Notes under the pieces: generated by a model | Told to the model about the DNA's origin: nothing | The model's database searches: none | What the model saw: only the letters and a program-made list of their open reading frames with translations | NCBI GenBank assembly: GCA_030431825.1 | Contig: JAUIIJ010000008.1 | Span: 62,001-126,000, forward strand | Length of the DNA stretch: 64,000 bases | Direction: 5' to 3' | Source of the DNA: Alphaproteobacteria bacterium | GTDB lineage: Bacteria > Pseudomonadota > Alphaproteobacteria > Rhodobacterales > Rhodobacteraceae | In this document: piece by piece, positions 49,359 to 57,531 of the stretch | Layout: every line of letters begins with the position of its first letter | How positions within the stretch are numbered: position 1 is the first letter of the stretch | Made by a program: the position numbers and the translations under genes

Positions 49359-50623
49359 GCAATTGCACCTTGCGATGTTTGAGGTTCGAGTTTGCCGGCG
49401 GCGTAGGCACTCAGCGCCACCATGATCGCCGCCGTTCCGAGACACAGGGGCAAGCCGCCTGCCTGATAGGTCAGCCCTGACAGCAGCGTGCCGATCAATC
49501 GCCCCGCCGCGTTGGCCATATAGTAAAATCCCACATCCATGGTCACCCGATCGTCACGCGTGAAAGCGAGGATCAGATAGGAGTGCAGCGACGAGTTCAC
49601 CGCGAACAGCACCCCGAACATCATCAGGCCCACAACCAGCGTCAGCGTCAGCCATGCCACCGGTTCGCTCTGCGTCGCGGCCAGCCCTGTCAGAACCGCA
49701 GGCACCGCACAGAGCATCAACGCCCAGCGTTGCGCAGCGCCGATGAGTTCCGCTTCGCTGCGCGCACCGGCGCGCAGGATGCGTGGCGCTGCGGCCTGGA
49801 CCGCACCATACAGAATGATCCAGATCGCCATGAACGTCCCGATCATGAAGAACGCCGTGCGGTTGCCCTCTGCGCTGCCATCCGACAGAACCGCGTGGAA
49901 ATAGATCGGGATGCCGACCACGAACCAGACATCGCGCGCGCCAAACAGGAACACCCGCGCGACGGACAGCCAGTTCACATTGCGCGACCGCGAAAAGAGT
50001 TCGGAGAATTTCGCGTCCTTTCGGCCCCCGGGCAGGCCCGGCGGCATCGACACGCGCAGCGCGATCAGGATCAGCCCAAGCGCCGCGGCCATCACCCACA
50101 GTGTCGCGCCAAACCCGATGGTCGCGAGACCCGCCGCCCCGACCAGGAAACCGACCCCCTTGACCGCGTTCTTGGACCCGGTAAGCAATGCGACCCAGCG
50201 AAACAGTCCGCCGCCCGTCGCCGGCGCAAGCAGCTTGACCGCCGATTTCGATGACATCTTGGCCAGGTCCTTTGCCACGCCCGATGCGCCCTGTACCAGC
50301 ATCACGAACGCCACCGATGCGCCGACTGTCCAGCCGGGGTCAAGCCGCGTGAGCGCGATCAGGGCAACAACCTGCAGCGCAAGCCCTGCGTAAAGCGTGC
50401 TGGTCAAACCGAACCGCGCCGCGATCCACCCCGCCGACAGGTTGGTCACGATGCCCGCGATCTCGTACAGCACGAAGAGATAGGCCAGTTGCACCGGCGA
50501 AAACCCCAGCGTGTGAAAATGAAGCAGGACCAGCATGCGCAACGCACCATCGGTGAGCATGAACGCCCAATAGGCGGCGGTGACCGCAATATAGGCCGAC
50601 AGACCCGCGGCGCGCCCGGTCAC
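49355..50623 (-). CDS. arsJ: Organoarsenical efflux MFS transporter ArsJ
   Basis: A 422-residue major facilitator protein with about twelve helices. I assign ArsJ because it lies right after a GAPDH gene in an ars operon and shows ArsJ-type segments ([27 protein letters not shown] at the N terminus and [19 protein letters not shown] near 115). The known role is export of 1-arseno-3-phosphoglycerate made by the dedicated GAPDH, giving arsenate resistance without reduction. GTG start at 50623 overlaps the GAPDH stop by four bases. Confidence 0.92.
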   Translation of the reverse strand: MTGRAAGLSAYIAVTAAYWAFMLTDGALRMLVLLHFHTLGFSPVQLAYLFVLYEIAGIVTNLSAGWIAARFGLTSTLYAGLALQVVALIALTRLDPGWTVGASVAFVMLVQGASGVAKDLAKMSSKSAVKLLAPATGGGLFRWVALLTGSKNAVKGVGFLVGAAGLATIGFGATLWVMAAALGLILIALRVSMPPGLPGGRKDAKFSELFSRSRNVNWLSVARVFLFGARDVWFVVGIPIYFHAVLSDGSAEGNRTAFFMIGTFMAIWIILYGAVQAAAPRILRAGARSEAELIGAAQRWALMLCAVPAVLTGLAATQSEPVAWLTLTLVVGLMMFGVLFAVNSSLHSYLILAFTRDDRVTMDVGFYYMANAAGRLIGTLLSGLTYQAGGLPLCLGTAAIMVALSAYAAGKLEPQTSQGAIA

Positions 50624-51618
50624 AATGATGCCCCGACCATAAGCGCCACGTCGGCCAGCCGGTGCGCATAACCCATTTCATTATCGTACCATGCGTAGAT
50701 CTTGAGCTGGGTTCCGTTGACCACCATGGTCGACGGCCCGTCGACTATCGTCGAGCGGGTGTCATTGGTGTAATCGGCCGAAACCAGCGGGCGATCCTCA
50801 TATCCGAGGATGCCCCGGAGCGGTCCCTCGGCCGCACTTTTGAACAGGGCATTGACCTCATCGACACTGGTCTCGCGCTGCATTTCGAACACGCAATCCG
50901 TGATCGACGCATTCAGCAGCGGCACGCGGATCGCGTGACCGTTCAGCCGCCCGGCGAGTTCGGGATAGATCAGGGTGATTGCCGTCGCGCTTCCGGTCGT
51001 GGTGGGGATCAGCGAATTCAGGGCCGAGCGCGCGCGTCGCAGATCCTTGGCCGGCCTGTCGACGATTGTCTGCGTATTGGTCACATCATGCACGGTGGTG
51101 ATCGACCCGTGGCGGATGCCGATGGCGTCATGCACCACCTTGACCACCGGTGCGATGCAATTGGTGGTGCAACTGGCCGCGGTGATGATCCGGTGTGTCG
51201 CGGGGTCATAGGCCTTGTCATTGACGCCCATCACGATGTTGGCGGTCGGCCCGTCCTTGACCGGCGCGGAAACCACGACCTTCTTGATCCCAGCGTCAAG
51301 ATAGGGTGCGAGCCTGGCCTCGGTCTTGTGCTTGCCGGTGCAGTCGATCATCACGTCTACGCCATCGAGCGGCAGCGCGTCCAGGTCAGTCGTACCGACA
51401 AAGGGCAGTTGCGTGCCGTCTATCGTCACGCTGGTCGCATCATGGCTGAACGCGGCGGGCCAGCGACCATGCACCGTATCGAATTCGAGCAGATGCGCGT
51501 GCATCTGCGCATCGCCCACCGCATCGTTGATCCAGGCGATCCTGGCGCCGCGTTCCAGCAGCGGGCGCAGGGCCAGTTTCCCGATGCGGCCAAGTCCGTT
51601 GATGGCATAGAGTGTCAT
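50620..51618 (-). CDS. ArsJ-associated glyceraldehyde-3-phosphate dehydrogenase
   Basis: A 332-residue GAPDH. The catalytic Cys150 lies in [13 protein letters not shown], the NAD motif is [15 protein letters not shown], and the phosphate-site blocks [16 protein letters not shown] and the C-terminal [15 protein letters not shown] are complete, so it should be active. Between arsR-arsC and arsJ it is best read as the arsenate-resistance GAPDH, which can form 1-arseno-3-phosphoglycerate for ArsJ to export, rather than the glycolytic enzyme. Four-base overlaps at both ends suggest tight co-translation. Confidence 0.93.
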   Translation of the reverse strand: MTLYAINGLGRIGKLALRPLLERGARIAWINDAVGDAQMHAHLLEFDTVHGRWPAAFSHDATSVTIDGTQLPFVGTTDLDALPLDGVDVMIDCTGKHKTEARLAPYLDAGIKKVVVSAPVKDGPTANIVMGVNDKAYDPATHRIITAASCTTNCIAPVVKVVHDAIGIRHGSITTVHDVTNTQTIVDRPAKDLRRARSALNSLIPTTTGSATAITLIYPELAGRLNGHAIRVPLLNASITDCVFEMQRETSVDEVNALFKSAAEGPLRGILGYEDRPLVSADYTNDTRSTIVDGPSTMVVNGTQLKIYAWYDNEMGYAHRLADVALMVGASL

Positions 51619-52463
51619 GATGGCACTTTCTCATCGGGCAGTCGGGCCAGATCATCGACCGCGTGTTGCAGGGAGACCCGATCCAGAGACTCGATCGGCA
51701 AGGCGACAAAACCCGCGATGCGCCGTGAAAGTGCGCCATAGGTCTGCCGCAGGGCCAGTGCCCTTTCCGCCTCGCTCCCCGAAACCACTAAGGGATCGGG
51801 CACGCCCCAATGTGCACTGATCGGTTGTCCGGGCCAGGTCGGGCACTCTTCGTTCGCGGCCCGGTCGCAGACCGTGAAAACGAAATCGAACCCCTGCGCG
51901 TCCGAGTGCCGATAGGTGCTCAGTGCCTTGGATCGCAGATTTGCAATGTCATGCCCGCTGGTTCGGAGCAGATCGAGCACGCGCGGATCCGGCGCGGAAC
52001 GCGGGTCGGTTCCGGCGGAGTAGGCGTTGAACATCCCTCCCCCTTGCTGCCGCAACAGGGATTCCGCAAGGATCGAACGGACCGAGTTTCCGGAGCAGAG
52101 AAACAGGACGTTGTATGGGCGTTCAGGCCGGGGTGCGGGCCCTGTCTCCGATGACATCGAGATGGGTGGGCACAGTTCGGGACGACCGCGGCAGCAATCG
52201 AGGAACAGGTGGTCGAAGGTCTGTCGCACGCCCGCGAGATTGACGCTGTAGAGCAGCGACGTCCCTGCCCGCGTCTGCAGCAGCAGCCCGGCCTGCACCA
52301 GCGTCGCGAGGTAGGCGGAAAGCGTGCTTGCCTTGAGATCAAGGGCACGCGCCAGTTCACCCGCCGCAACCTGGTCCGGATACCGGCGCATCAACAGCCG
52401 GAACAGCGCAAGGCGCTGCGGATGTGCCAATGCCGACAGGCGGGAGAGAATATCTATTTCCAT
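51615..52463 (-). CDS. ArsR repressor fused to ArsC-type arsenate reductase
   Basis: A 282-residue fusion. Residues 1-100 form an ArsR/SmtB winged helix ([29 protein letters not shown]) with Cys90, Cys91 and Cys98 at its end ([10 protein letters not shown]), resembling the As(III) site of ArsR from Acidithiobacillus. Residues 115-282 form a low-molecular-weight phosphatase-like arsenate reductase: P-loop CSGNSVRS (Cys123) and the redox Cys199 and Cys207 in [11 protein letters not shown]. It both senses As(III) and makes it from arsenate. A perfect inverted repeat overlaps the start and probably mediates autorepression. First gene of the operon. Confidence 0.93.
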   Translation of the reverse strand: MEIDILSRLSALAHPQRLALFRLLMRRYPDQVAAGELARALDLKASTLSAYLATLVQAGLLLQTRAGTSLLYSVNLAGVRQTFDHLFLDCCRGRPELCPPISMSSETGPAPRPERPYNVLFLCSGNSVRSILAESLLRQQGGGMFNAYSAGTDPRSAPDPRVLDLLRTSGHDIANLRSKALSTYRHSDAQGFDFVFTVCDRAANEECPTWPGQPISAHWGVPDPLVVSGSEAERALALRQTYGALSRRIAGFVALPIESLDRVSLQHAVDDLARLPDEKVPS

Positions 52464-52485
52464 ATTTCGTGAATAACCGAAATAT
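52462..52485. promoter_or_regulatory. Candidate ArsR operator overlapping the arsR-arsC start codon
   Basis: ATATTTCG, eight bases, CGAAATAT: a perfect inverted repeat whose left arm includes the ATG of the fusion gene (52461-52463). TATATT, a possible minus-strand -10 box, overlaps the right arm (52481-52486). No Shine-Dalgarno site is visible, so the mRNA may have a very short leader. Confidence 0.7.
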
Positions 52486-52602
52486 AGATCTGTGCAACCG
52501 GTTTCCGCGCTTTTTTGATCGAAACAATGCGCGGGCGGTGGCGTTGAACGACCCACCGTCACATTGTTCGTCGCTGAAATCGTGGTCGGGCACGCGATGC
52601 GA

Positions 52603-53892
52603 TCACCGCGCGGCTGCCACCTTTGCACCGGGCGGAATGGTCGGGGGTGCGACGTTCAGGCGTTCGATGGCAAAGCCGGCGGCCTGCTTGTATCCGGACA
52701 CGAAGGCCGCCCGCTCATCGGGCGGAATAACCTCGTCGATATTGTCGAACTCGCCGCCACAGCGTTCATGCACGAGATTGAGCAACCCGAACGGACCCGC
52801 CTCGCGGTTGCGCAACACCAGTTGGGACACCGGCGCGCACAGAGCCGCGTCATACGCTGCAAGCGCGTCCGGCGTGACGCCCCGCGCGACCATCGACTGC
52901 CCGAGCACACGCGCATCGATGATCGCCTGGCTCGCCCCGTTTGACCCGGTCGGATACATTGCGTGCGCCGCGTCTCCCATCAGCGCAACGGACCCGTCGA
53001 CCCAGGTCGGGATCGGGTCACGATCGATCATCGGGTTCTCATAGGCGATGTCAGACGCGCGCAGCATCGCCGGGACGTCGAGCCAATCATAGCGGAACCC
53101 GTCGAATTCATGCGCGAAGCTGCCGATTTCAACCGGTCGGAACCAGCCGCTCTTTTCCCAGCCATGCCCGGGCTCGACGGTCTGTTCGGCGATCCAGTTG
53201 ACTGTGCAGATCCCGTCAGGATCGGGATGTGAAATCGGGTAGACCACCATCCGGTGTCGATGCGTCCCCAACCCGACAAAGGACGATCCAGTCCGGATCG
53301 GGCGCATCCGCGTGGTGCCCCGCCACATCAGAATCCCGCCCCAGTGGATCGGAGGCTGATCCGGGTACATCTGTGCGCGGATCGTCGAATGGATACCATC
53401 CGCACCAATCAGAAGCGTGCCGTCATGGCGCACCACATCGCCCCGCGCATCCCTGCAGGTCACCGAGACACGCCCGTCCGGCAGGTGCTCGTATGATGAC
53501 ACGCGGGTTCCCATCCGCACGGCGTCCGGCCCCAGCCTGTTGATAACGGTTTCATACAACAACACGTGAAACAGGCCGCGATGCATGGCATATTGCGGCC
53601 AGGCATACCCCGCCTCGAGCCCGCGCGGCTCCGCATAGATTTCCCGGCCGTTCAACCCGACAAGCGCCCATTCGCGGGCCGGAAGCCCAACCGTGTCCAG
53701 CGCGTCGGTGCCGATGCCAAGGTCCATCAACTCGCGCACCGCATTCGGTTGCAGGTTGATCCCCACCCCCAACGGACGCATCTCGCGCGCAGCCTCGAAA
53801 ACCGTGGCCCTGACACCGATCTGATGCAACGTCAGCGCAAGCGTCAGCCCGCCGATCCCGCCGCCGGCAATCAGGACATGTGGTTCGCTCAT
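52603..53892 (-). CDS. FAD-dependent aromatic-ring monooxygenase (salicylate/3-hydroxybenzoate hydroxylase-like)
   Basis: A 429-residue flavoprotein monooxygenase. The FAD motif is VLIAGGGIGGLTLALTLHQIG (about 5-25), the DG motif is LLIGADGIHSTIR and the second FAD block is GSVALMGDAAHAMYPTGSNGASQAI (about 300-324). Family members hydroxylate aromatic acids or related rings with NAD(P)H and O2. The start at 53892 (MSEPHV) is close to the Rossmann strand. It is the last gene of a minus-strand trio with an amidohydrolase and an amidase, which suggests breakdown of an amide-containing or heterocyclic compound; the substrate is unknown. Confidence 0.85.
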   Translation of the reverse strand: MSEPHVLIAGGGIGGLTLALTLHQIGVRATVFEAAREMRPLGVGINLQPNAVRELMDLGIGTDALDTVGLPAREWALVGLNGREIYAEPRGLEAGYAWPQYAMHRGLFHVLLYETVINRLGPDAVRMGTRVSSYEHLPDGRVSVTCRDARGDVVRHDGTLLIGADGIHSTIRAQMYPDQPPIHWGGILMWRGTTRMRPIRTGSSFVGLGTHRHRMVVYPISHPDPDGICTVNWIAEQTVEPGHGWEKSGWFRPVEIGSFAHEFDGFRYDWLDVPAMLRASDIAYENPMIDRDPIPTWVDGSVALMGDAAHAMYPTGSNGASQAIIDARVLGQSMVARGVTPDALAAYDAALCAPVSQLVLRNREAGPFGLLNLVHERCGGEFDNIDEVIPPDERAAFVSGYKQAAGFAIERLNVAPPTIPPGAKVAAAR

Positions 53893-53922
53893 GGGATCCT
53901 CCCTTGGCACCAGCGGATCGTC

Positions 53923-55596
53923 CTAGCCCACATCATACGTCACGCGACCGCCGCAAATCGTGAGCCGCACCGACAGCGCGCCCACCTCTTGCGGTGCGGT
54001 GTTTTCAATGTCGTCGGACAGGATCACCAGATCGGCGAACATACCGGGCGCAAGCCGGCCTTTCCTGCCTTCGCTGAACTCCGCATAGGCCGCCGTGGAC
54101 GTATAGCTCGCCAGCGCATCATGCAGGTTCTGTCGCTGATCCGTCCAGTTGCCACCAAGCACCTTCGGCGCGACCGCCGCACCGAGTGATGGCAGCACCT
54201 CGACCGGCACCACGGGCCAGTCGCTGGAGAAGATCAGGGGCACACCGGTTTCACGGATCGTCTGACAGGCGTAAGCCAGCGGCTTCTGGTCCTCGTGCAA
54301 TACCTGCCCCTCTTCGGGCGGCGCAAAGAGCCCGCCCCACGGCGCGTGCAGCGGCTGCATCGAAGCGACGACGTCGAGCGCCCGCAGGCGCGGCAGATCA
54401 CCAGGGTGCAGCACTTCTATATGCTCGATCCTGTGGCGACTGTCCCGGACGCCGTTGGCTGCGCGGGCGGCGGCATACCCGTCAAGCGTACCGCGCACGG
54501 CGGCGTCGCCGATGGCATGAACGCTGATCTGCAGACCCATCGCATCCGCCCGCACGCAGATCTCGTTGAACTGTTCGGGCGCGAACAACGGCGCACCGGT
54601 GCTGTCCGGCCAGTTCGGATAGGGGCGCAGCATGGCCGCCGTACCGGATTCCACGACCCCGTCATGAAACAGTTTCAGCCGCCCGGACCAGAGCCAGTCA
54701 CTATCAAACCGCCGGCGCATCTCGTCTGCCTCGGCAAGGCGGTCGACAGGATCGAAGTTCTTGAGGTGGAACGGAATCTGTCCCCGGCAGATCAGGTCTC
54801 CCTCGGCCTCGATCTCCGACAGCAGCTCGAGCTGATAGAGGTTGCCATCCATGTTGTGAAAGGTGGTCACGCCGGTCTTTGCCAGATGCCGAAGCGCGTC
54901 GCGCAGCACCGCCTTGTCGGCCGCACGCTGCTGCGGTGTCGCGGGAGGAGAAGGATCGTTGCCGGTTGTCATGCCCAGAAGGTCGCGCCCCCCGGATGCG
55001 GTCTTGGCAAGCACGTGTTCATACGCACCGGATTCGAGTAGTTCGCCGGTTGCCAGCCCGTCGGCCCCCATCACGATCTCGCTGCCTTCGGATACCGGAC
55101 CGCCCCGCAGGATGCCGGCAAGTTCCAGCGCGCGCGTATTGGCCCATAACGTATGGTGATCCGCCGCCATCACCGCGAACGGCCGGTCGGGGATCACCCG
55201 ATCAAGCCCGTGACGGTCAATCATCCGACCCGGTCCCAACAGATCGTAATGCGCGCCGATCGCGTAGAGCAGCGGCACATCAGGCTGCTCTGCCGAATAG
55301 GCGCGCACCCTGGCCGTGACGGTTTCGATATCATGGCTGCTCGAGAGATCCAGCAGGCCCAGTTCCAGACCGCCGGAAAACAGGTGGATATGGCTTTCGA
55401 TGAACCCCGGCAGAACCGTACACTTCGCCGCGTCGATGGTCCGCGTGTCCGGTCCGCGCATCGCGCCTATCTCGGCATTGCTGCCGACGGCGAGAATACG
55501 CCCGCCCGCAAGCGCAATCGCCTCGGCGCATCCGTTGTTGCTGTCGTCAAACGTGACCAGCCTGCCATTCTCGATGATGATCTCTGCAACCGTCAT
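53923..55596 (-). CDS. Amidohydrolase, YtcJ-like
   Basis: A 557-residue metal-dependent amidohydrolase of the YtcJ-like branch. The first metal motif is LPGFIESHIHLFSGG (about 84-98). Other signatures are TGVTTFHNMDGNLYQL, SRHRIEHIEVLHPGDLPRL (about 410-428) and the C-terminal VPLIFSSDWPVVPVEVLPSLGAAVA. No signal peptide is seen, so it should be cytosolic. The substrate is unknown. ATG 55596 is favoured over a longer frame. The 30-base gap to the monooxygenase and the 26-base gap to the amidase suggest one operon. Confidence 0.85.
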   Translation of the reverse strand: MTVAEIIIENGRLVTFDDSNNGCAEAIALAGGRILAVGSNAEIGAMRGPDTRTIDAAKCTVLPGFIESHIHLFSGGLELGLLDLSSSHDIETVTARVRAYSAEQPDVPLLYAIGAHYDLLGPGRMIDRHGLDRVIPDRPFAVMAADHHTLWANTRALELAGILRGGPVSEGSEIVMGADGLATGELLESGAYEHVLAKTASGGRDLLGMTTGNDPSPPATPQQRAADKAVLRDALRHLAKTGVTTFHNMDGNLYQLELLSEIEAEGDLICRGQIPFHLKNFDPVDRLAEADEMRRRFDSDWLWSGRLKLFHDGVVESGTAAMLRPYPNWPDSTGAPLFAPEQFNEICVRADAMGLQISVHAIGDAAVRGTLDGYAAARAANGVRDSRHRIEHIEVLHPGDLPRLRALDVVASMQPLHAPWGGLFAPPEEGQVLHEDQKPLAYACQTIRETGVPLIFSSDWPVVPVEVLPSLGAAVAPKVLGGNWTDQRQNLHDALASYTSTAAYAEFSEGRKGRLAPGMFADLVILSDDIENTAPQEVGALSVRLTICGGRVTYDVG

Positions 55597-55622
55597 GAAC
55601 CTGTTCCGCCCCTGGAGTTGTG

Positions 55623-57071
55623 TCAGCCGAGTCTCGCGACCAGTTGTTGTTGCTTGTCCCACCAGGGCGCCGCCACTTCAATCTGCGCCGCGAGCGACAT
55701 CAGGGCTTCGTCCGCGCCGAAGGGCATCGCGAGATGCACGCCCACCGGCAGATCCCCTGCGGTCCAGTGCAGCGGCAGCGACACCGCGGGCTGCCCGCTC
55801 GCGTTGAAGACGGCGGTAAAGGGCGAATATTCGAAAACCCCGCCCGGCCCGGTACGGTAATCGAGGAAATCCTCGTTATCCGGCTTGTGCCGTCCGACCG
55901 GCGCGGGCGGTGCCGCCAGCGTCGGCGTCACCAGGACATCGCACTCGGCCAGGAAATGCGCCATGCGACGGCCAAACGCATGTATCTCGCCAATGGCCTG
56001 GAGATAATCGGCGCCCGAGATCCGCTCGGCATAGGCAAGTGCGCCGCGTGTCACGCCGTCCAGCAGTTCCCGATCGAGCGGTTTGCCCTGCAACACCGAT
56101 CGAACCGACAGCGCCGTGCCACAGGCGACAATGCGTGTCCAGGCGACCATCATCGCCTCGACATCGAGATCGGCGGGCAACCTGACAGGTTCGACATCAT
56201 GGCCAAGGCTCTCGAGCAGGCGACCGGTCTTTTCGACCGCTTCGGCACAATCGGCATGCACCGGCGTCCCGCTCAGTGTCATCGGGCACAGCGCAACACG
56301 CAACCGGCGCGGTGGTGCGGACAGCGCCTGCACAAAGGTCCCTTGCATCGATGGCGGGAAATAGGGCGCACCGAGATCCGGCCCGTTGACCGCATCCAGA
56401 AGCGCCGCGGTGTCGCGCAGGCTGCGTGTCAGGAACCCGTCGATAGCCATTCCGCCCCAGCCCTCGCCGGCCCCCGGCCCTTCGGGCAGCCGCGCGCGCG
56501 TGGGCTTGAAACCGACCAGCCCGCAGGACGACGCCGGAATGCGCACCGACCCGCCGCCGTCGCTGCCATGCGCAACCGGCACGATCCCTGCCGCAACCGC
56601 GGCCCCTGCCCCGCCGGACGAGCCCCCCGACGTGTGATCGGTGTTCCAGGGGTTGCGCGTCGGCCCGCCGTAGACCTGTGCCTCGGTCACCGGACCGATG
56701 CCGAGCTCCGGCGAGGTGGTGCGACCGAAACTCACCAGCCCCGCCGCACGCAGGCGCAGAAAGAGTTCGCTGTCATAGCTGTGCGCGCTGTCGCGCATCA
56801 GGGCAGACCCGTTATTGGTCGGAAAATCAATCGCCTCGGCCCCGAGATCCTTCAGGAGAAAGGGCACGCCGGTAAATGGCCCCTTGGGCAGCCCGGCGCG
56901 AATCGCATCGCGCGCGACCTCCTCGCGCAGCATCACGACCGCGTTCAGCGAAGGATTGATGGCCGCGACGCGCTCGAGCGCACACTCCAGCAACGTGTCG
57001 GCTGAAACCTCGCCACTCGCAACCAGCGCCGCCAGCCCCGTGGCGTCGTTCTCGAGATAAATGTCCTGCAT
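55623..57071 (-). CDS. Amidase signature family enzyme
   Basis: A 482-residue amidase. The catalytic triad is in place: Lys74 ([10 protein letters not shown]), Ser151/152 ([12 protein letters not shown]) and the nucleophile Ser175 ([13 protein letters not shown]). The family includes aliphatic amidases, 6-aminohexanoate cyclic-dimer hydrolases and GatA-like proteins; the absence of GatB/C neighbours and the catabolic context argue against GatA. It is the first gene of the amidase-amidohydrolase-monooxygenase run, and would release an amine or ammonia from an amide. Confidence 0.9.
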   Translation of the reverse strand: MQDIYLENDATGLAALVASGEVSADTLLECALERVAAINPSLNAVVMLREEVARDAIRAGLPKGPFTGVPFLLKDLGAEAIDFPTNNGSALMRDSAHSYDSELFLRLRAAGLVSFGRTTSPELGIGPVTEAQVYGGPTRNPWNTDHTSGGSSGGAGAAVAAGIVPVAHGSDGGGSVRIPASSCGLVGFKPTRARLPEGPGAGEGWGGMAIDGFLTRSLRDTAALLDAVNGPDLGAPYFPPSMQGTFVQALSAPPRRLRVALCPMTLSGTPVHADCAEAVEKTGRLLESLGHDVEPVRLPADLDVEAMMVAWTRIVACGTALSVRSVLQGKPLDRELLDGVTRGALAYAERISGADYLQAIGEIHAFGRRMAHFLAECDVLVTPTLAAPPAPVGRHKPDNEDFLDYRTGPGGVFEYSPFTAVFNASGQPAVSLPLHWTAGDLPVGVHLAMPFGADEALMSLAAQIEVAAPWWDKQQQLVARLG

Positions 57072-57156
57072 GATGTCCCTGCTGTCTTCGTCTTGGGATC
57101 ACGTTACACGCGCCATCGAAAAAGACCAGAGGCCGGACCTGCACTACGCTTGAGAC

Positions 57157-57188
57157 AAGAAAACCCGCGCCAGCCGGACTGACGCGGG
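57157..57188 (-). terminator. Terminator of the pqqA transcript
   Basis: On the minus strand CCCGCGTCAG, five-base loop, CTGGCGCGGG form a ten-pair stem with one G-U pair, followed by TTTTCTTG. It lies about 100 bases past the pqqA stop and before the amidase gene, so pqqA appears to be transcribed alone. Confidence 0.8.
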
Positions 57189-57258
57189 GCAACTCTGGTT
57201 TGTTCCGAACGACGGGGTCGCGTCGTCAATCGGTGACGCCTTGCCCGTCAGGACGGGT

Positions 57259-57279
57259 CGCGGCGTGCGAGACGCCGCG
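57259..57279. repeat. Hairpin just after pqqA
   Basis: CGCGGCGT, five bases, ACGCCGCG: a perfect eight-pair stem six bases past the pqqA stop. Without a T tract, it is more likely an mRNA-stability structure. A second small hairpin (CCCGTC/GACGGG, 57244-57257) abuts it. Confidence 0.55.
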
Positions 57280-57284
57280 GTCCC

Positions 57285-57392
57285 TCAGAACAGGTCCGGT
57301 TCGTAATCGCGGCTGTCATCATCGGCGGGAGAATACATGTTGATCTCCATGCCGCAGTTCACTTCGGTGATTTCAGGTGTTTTCCAGGCCAT
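57285..57392 (-). CDS. pqqA: Pyrroloquinoline quinone precursor peptide PqqA
   Basis: A 35-residue peptide, the ribosomal precursor of the cofactor PQQ. The core CGMEINMYSPAD keeps the Glu and Tyr that PqqE/PqqD cross-link (Glu16 and Tyr20, spaced E-x3-Y), and the start MAWKTPEITEV matches PqqA from other alphaproteobacteria. The acidic tail (DDDSRDYEPDLF) is longer than usual (typical length 23-30). The ATG at 57392 has an upstream GGGAGGATACC site. No pqqB, C, D or E lies in the window. It is divergent from the NosR-like gene across a region with CCTTGG-type motifs. Confidence 0.92.
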   Translation of the reverse strand: MAWKTPEITEVNCGMEINMYSPADDDSRDYEPDLF

Positions 57393-57454
57393 TCGGTATC
57401 CTCCCAAGAGTTCTGTATTGGCGCAGCTTATCGCCGGCACGACACCGAACAAAT

Positions 57455-57493
57455 GATCCTTTGGTCTTAGTGCCCCGCCCTTGGACCAAGGTC
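57455..57493. promoter_or_regulatory. Candidate PQQ-regulon operator pair (pqqA / NosR-like gap)
   Basis: Two related elements lie between divergent starts: GATCCTTTGGTCTTAG (57455-57470, plus strand) and the palindrome CCTTGGACCAAGGTC (57479-57493), which reads GACCTTGGTCCAAGG on the minus strand. The same GACCTTGGTC core occurs twice in the other divergent promoter of this cluster (62849, 62889). A shared activator or repressor is inferred. Confidence 0.6.
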
Positions 57494-57531
57494 GCATTTT
57501 CCGGGACGCGGCCGCGATCTAGCCTGCGGCC

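Noticed and set aside
50620..51618. Glycolytic GAPDH
   Set aside because: The gene lies between arsR-arsC and arsJ with four-base overlaps at both ends, so the arsenate-resistance role fits better than central glycolysis.
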